Shown here: piece by piece, positions 62,236 through 64,000 of the stretch
Layout of the letters: the number at the start of each line of letters is the position of its first letter
Numbering within the stretch: the first letter of the stretch is position 1
From: [Scytonema hofmanni] UTEX 2349
GTDB lineage: Bacteria > Cyanobacteriota > Cyanobacteriia > Cyanobacteriales > Nostocaceae
NCBI RefSeq assembly: GCF_000582685.1
Contig: NZ_KK073768.1
Coordinates: 3,231,647 to 3,295,646 of the forward strand
Length of the DNA stretch: 64,000 nt
Reading direction: 5' to 3'
Notes under the pieces: model-generated
Databases searched by the model: none
What the model was told of the DNA's origin: nothing
Seen by the model: the letters and a program-made list of their open reading frames with translations, nothing else
Program-made: the position numbers and the translations under genes

Positions 62236-63522
62236 ATGCATATAGCAGTGGTGGGGTTAAGCCATAAGACAGCCCCAGTAGAAGTCCGGGAAAAGCTGAG
62301 TATTCTAGAAGCGCAAGCTGAAAGTGCGATCGCTCACTTAACTAGCTATCCTCATATTCAAGAAGTCGCAATTCTCAGCACTTGTAACCGCCTAGAAATT
62401 TACATCGTGACTCCAGAAACTGAACAGGGTATCCGAGAAGTTACTCAGTTTCTTTCTGAATACAGCAAGTTGCCTTCTGCTTCTTTGCGACAACACCTGT
62501 TTATGTTGCTGCACCAAGATGCGGTAATGCATCTGATGCGAGTGTCAGCAGGTTTAGATAGTCTGGTGCTGGGAGAAGGTCAAATTCTGGCTCAGGTGAA
62601 ACATGCTCACAAACTGGGACAGCAATACAACGGTATTAAAACCATTTTGAATCGATTATTTAAACAAACGCTGACAGCTGGTAAGCGGGTTCGGACTGAA
62701 ACTAGTATTGGTACTGGGGCAGTCTCTATCAGTTCCGCAGCTGTAGAATTGGCGCAAATGAAGGTGCAAAATTTAGCGGCTTGTCGAGTAGCAATTCTCG
62801 GTGCTGGCAAAATGTCCCGGTTACTTGTGCAACACTTAATATCGAAAGGTGCTGCGAAAATTTGCATTTTAAATCGCTCTATCGAACGTGCCGCAGAACT
62901 GGCAGGGCAGTATCCCGACCACAATATTCAAATTCATCCAATGTCGGACATGATGCCAGTAATTGCCGAGAGTGATTTAGTGTTTACGAGTACTTCTGCA
63001 ACCGAGCCGATACTTGACCGCGCTAAATTAGAAATGGTTTTAGCGCCGAACCAACCTTTAATGGTATTTGATATTGCCGTACCTCGTAACGTCCATGTGG
63101 ACGTGAATGAGGTGGAAAACGTACAAGCCTTCAATGTGGATGATTTGAAGGCGGTGGTGGCGCAAAACTACGAAAGCCGTCGCAAGATGGCGCAGGAGGC
63201 AGAGGGTTTACTAGACGAAGAAGCGGAAGCTTTTGATATTTGGTGGCGCAGTTTAGAAACTGTCACTACAATCAGCTGTCTGCGGAATAAAATCGAAACC
63301 ATTCGCGAACAAGAATTAGAAAAAGCTTTATCGCGATTGGGTTCCGAATTCGGCGAGAAACATCAGGAAATCATTGAGGCTCTAACACGAGGAATTGTTA
63401 ATAAAATTTTACATGACCCGATGGTGCAGTTACGCGCTCAACAAGATGTTGACGCAAGACGCCGTTGTATGCAAACTCTGCAAATGTTGTTTAATTTAGA
63501 TTCAGGTGAGCAGTTTGGTTAA
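62236..63522 (+). CDS. hemA: Glutamyl-tRNA reductase
   Basis: 428 residues, full length. The catalytic Cys is in ILSTCNRLEIYIV, the specificity segment is LRVSAGLDSLVLGEGQILAQ (as MRVSAGLDSLVLGEGQ) and the NADPH site is AILGAGKMSRLLVQHL. It reduces glutamyl-tRNA to glutamate semialdehyde, the first step of tetrapyrrole synthesis. Confidence 0.96.
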   Translation: MHIAVVGLSHKTAPVEVREKLSILEAQAESAIAHLTSYPHIQEVAILSTCNRLEIYIVTPETEQGIREVTQFLSEYSKLPSASLRQHLFMLLHQDAVMHLMRVSAGLDSLVLGEGQILAQVKHAHKLGQQYNGIKTILNRLFKQTLTAGKRVRTETSIGTGAVSISSAAVELAQMKVQNLAACRVAILGAGKMSRLLVQHLISKGAAKICILNRSIERAAELAGQYPDHNIQIHPMSDMMPVIAESDLVFTSTSATEPILDRAKLEMVLAPNQPLMVFDIAVPRNVHVDVNEVENVQAFNVDDLKAVVAQNYESRRKMAQEAEGLLDEEAEAFDIWWRSLETVTTISCLRNKIETIREQELEKALSRLGSEFGEKHQEIIEALTRGIVNKILHDPMVQLRAQQDVDARRRCMQTLQMLFNLDSGEQFG

Positions 63523-63530
63523 ATTGATTA

Positions 63531-63621
63531 GGGCTTACGCACTCCTGCTCGACAAAACAAGATTTTGAGATTGCTTCCTTGGGTCGATAGGGACGGAAAT
63601 ACGTAGTCCGTGCGTAAGTCC
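63531..63621. repeat. MITE-like element, short form, second copy
   Basis: Ends GGGCTTACGCA / TGCGTAAGTCC (one wobble). The interior AACAAGATTTTGAGATTGC and GACGGAAATACGTAGTCC is nearly the same as in 33785-33870. Confidence 0.7.
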
Positions 63622-63683
63622 TGCTAATTTGAGATTTTGGATGGAAAATTTTAGATAGAAGTCAATCCAAAAGCAGCAATTTG

Positions 63684-64000
63684 ATGAAACGTACTTTTAA
63701 AGTATTTGTACTGCTGCTGGGTTTGTGGCTGTTATTTGATTTAGCCTCACAACTAGCAGCAGAAATTCTTTGGTTTGATGAAGTTGGATATTTACAGGTA
63801 TTTTGGTTGCGCTTGTTGTCGCAACTGGGATTGTGCGCGATCGCTTTTTTCACTTCAGCAGGTTTTTTGCTGTTTAACTTGGCTATAGCCAATCGAGGAG
63901 CGGGGGAGAGGGGGAGTGGGGGAGTGGGGGAGTGGGGGACAAGGGAGACAAGGGAGACAAGGGAGACAAGGGAGACAAGGGGGACAAGGGGACAAGGGGG
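63684..64000 (+). CDS. UPF0182 family membrane protein (3' partial)
   Basis: ATG at 63684 opens a membrane protein: MKRTFKVFVLLLGLWLLFDL, AAEILWFDEVGYLQVFWLRL and AIAFFTSAGFLLFNLAIANR, matching the N-terminus of the UPF0182 family (two membrane helices with the WF.E.GY motif). After about 73 residues the frame enters a G-rich tandem repeat (GGGAGACAA units, nine bases, in frame) that encodes repeated Thr-Arg-Glu and stays open to the window end. The rest of the protein is outside the window, so I cannot say whether the frame is kept. Confidence 0.75.
   Translation, partial: MKRTFKVFVLLLGLWLLFDLASQLAAEILWFDEVGYLQVFWLRLLSQLGLCAIAFFTSAGFLLFNLAIANRGAGERGSGGVGEWGTRETRETRETRETRGTRGQG
63900..64000. 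repeat. In-frame GGGAGACAA tandem repeat
   Basis: Starts as GGGGGAGTGGGGGAGTG, then four or more GGGAGACAA units and GGGGACAA units up to the window end. Same family as 39811-39880, but here inside a reading frame. Confidence 0.85.

Overview
The window is chromosomal DNA from a filamentous, probably heterocyst-forming (Nostocales-type) cyanobacterium. Evidence: the HIP1 octamer GCGATCGC is scattered throughout, base composition is AT-leaning, there are many short tandem and palindromic intergenic repeats, and the gene content is cyanobacterial (class II F/SBPase, DUF1830, DUF4079, DICT-domain protein, pentapeptide-repeat protein, UPF0182). I cannot name the species.

Layout. (1) 1-6592, plus strand: the 3' part of a lasso-peptide-like RiPP locus. 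It has a 5'-truncated asparagine-synthetase-like cyclase, a 64-residue precursor with a lasso-type leader but no standard core, an HprK-like kinase, a peptidase-less ABC exporter and a nucleotidyltransferase. The protease and leader-binding proteins (B1/B2) are not in view and may lie upstream. (2) 6551-34762, almost all minus strand: a large exopolysaccharide/O-antigen-type cluster. It holds many GT4 and GT2 glycosyltransferases, a Wzy/ligase-like membrane protein, UDP-galactopyranose mutase, two methyltransferases, a Wzm/Wzt ABC exporter and a WecG/TagA-family transferase. Embedded on the plus strand are two paralogous secreted beta-helix (pectate-lyase-like) proteins, one with a triplicated N-terminal export region, and a HicBA toxin-antitoxin pair. 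Two relics of glycosyltransferase C-termini (9349-9480 and 26038-26160) show that the cluster has been cut and rejoined. (3) 34763-41920: a long AT-rich spacer, a TacA/TacT-like toxin-antitoxin pair, two tRNA-Leu genes, an M48 peptidase whose stop codon lies inside a tRNA, murA, an rRNA methyltransferase and the wreck of an amino-acid ABC transporter. (4) 41924-56800: mixed genes (lipoprotein nuclease, ferritin-like protein, pentapeptide protein, DICT protein, radical SAM enzyme, ABC ATPase, response regulator, a monothiol glutaredoxin followed by BolA) separated by repeat-rich gaps, with a vapBC-like pair whose toxin is broken by a palindromic repeat. (5) 57007-64000: housekeeping genes (acyltransferase, tadA, glutaredoxin, F/SBPase, hemA) and the start of a UPF0182 membrane protein whose reading frame runs through a short tandem repeat.

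How the genes work together: region 1 would make, tailor and export a ribosomal peptide. In region 2, sugar donors (including UDP-galactofuranose) are assembled into a lipid-linked glycan by the transferases and exported by Wzm/Wzt; the beta-helix proteins may bind or trim the secreted polysaccharide. The most unusual items are the non-canonical lasso precursor, the triplicated signal region, the repeat-derived protein ends, and several genes visibly broken or reshaped by small repeats.
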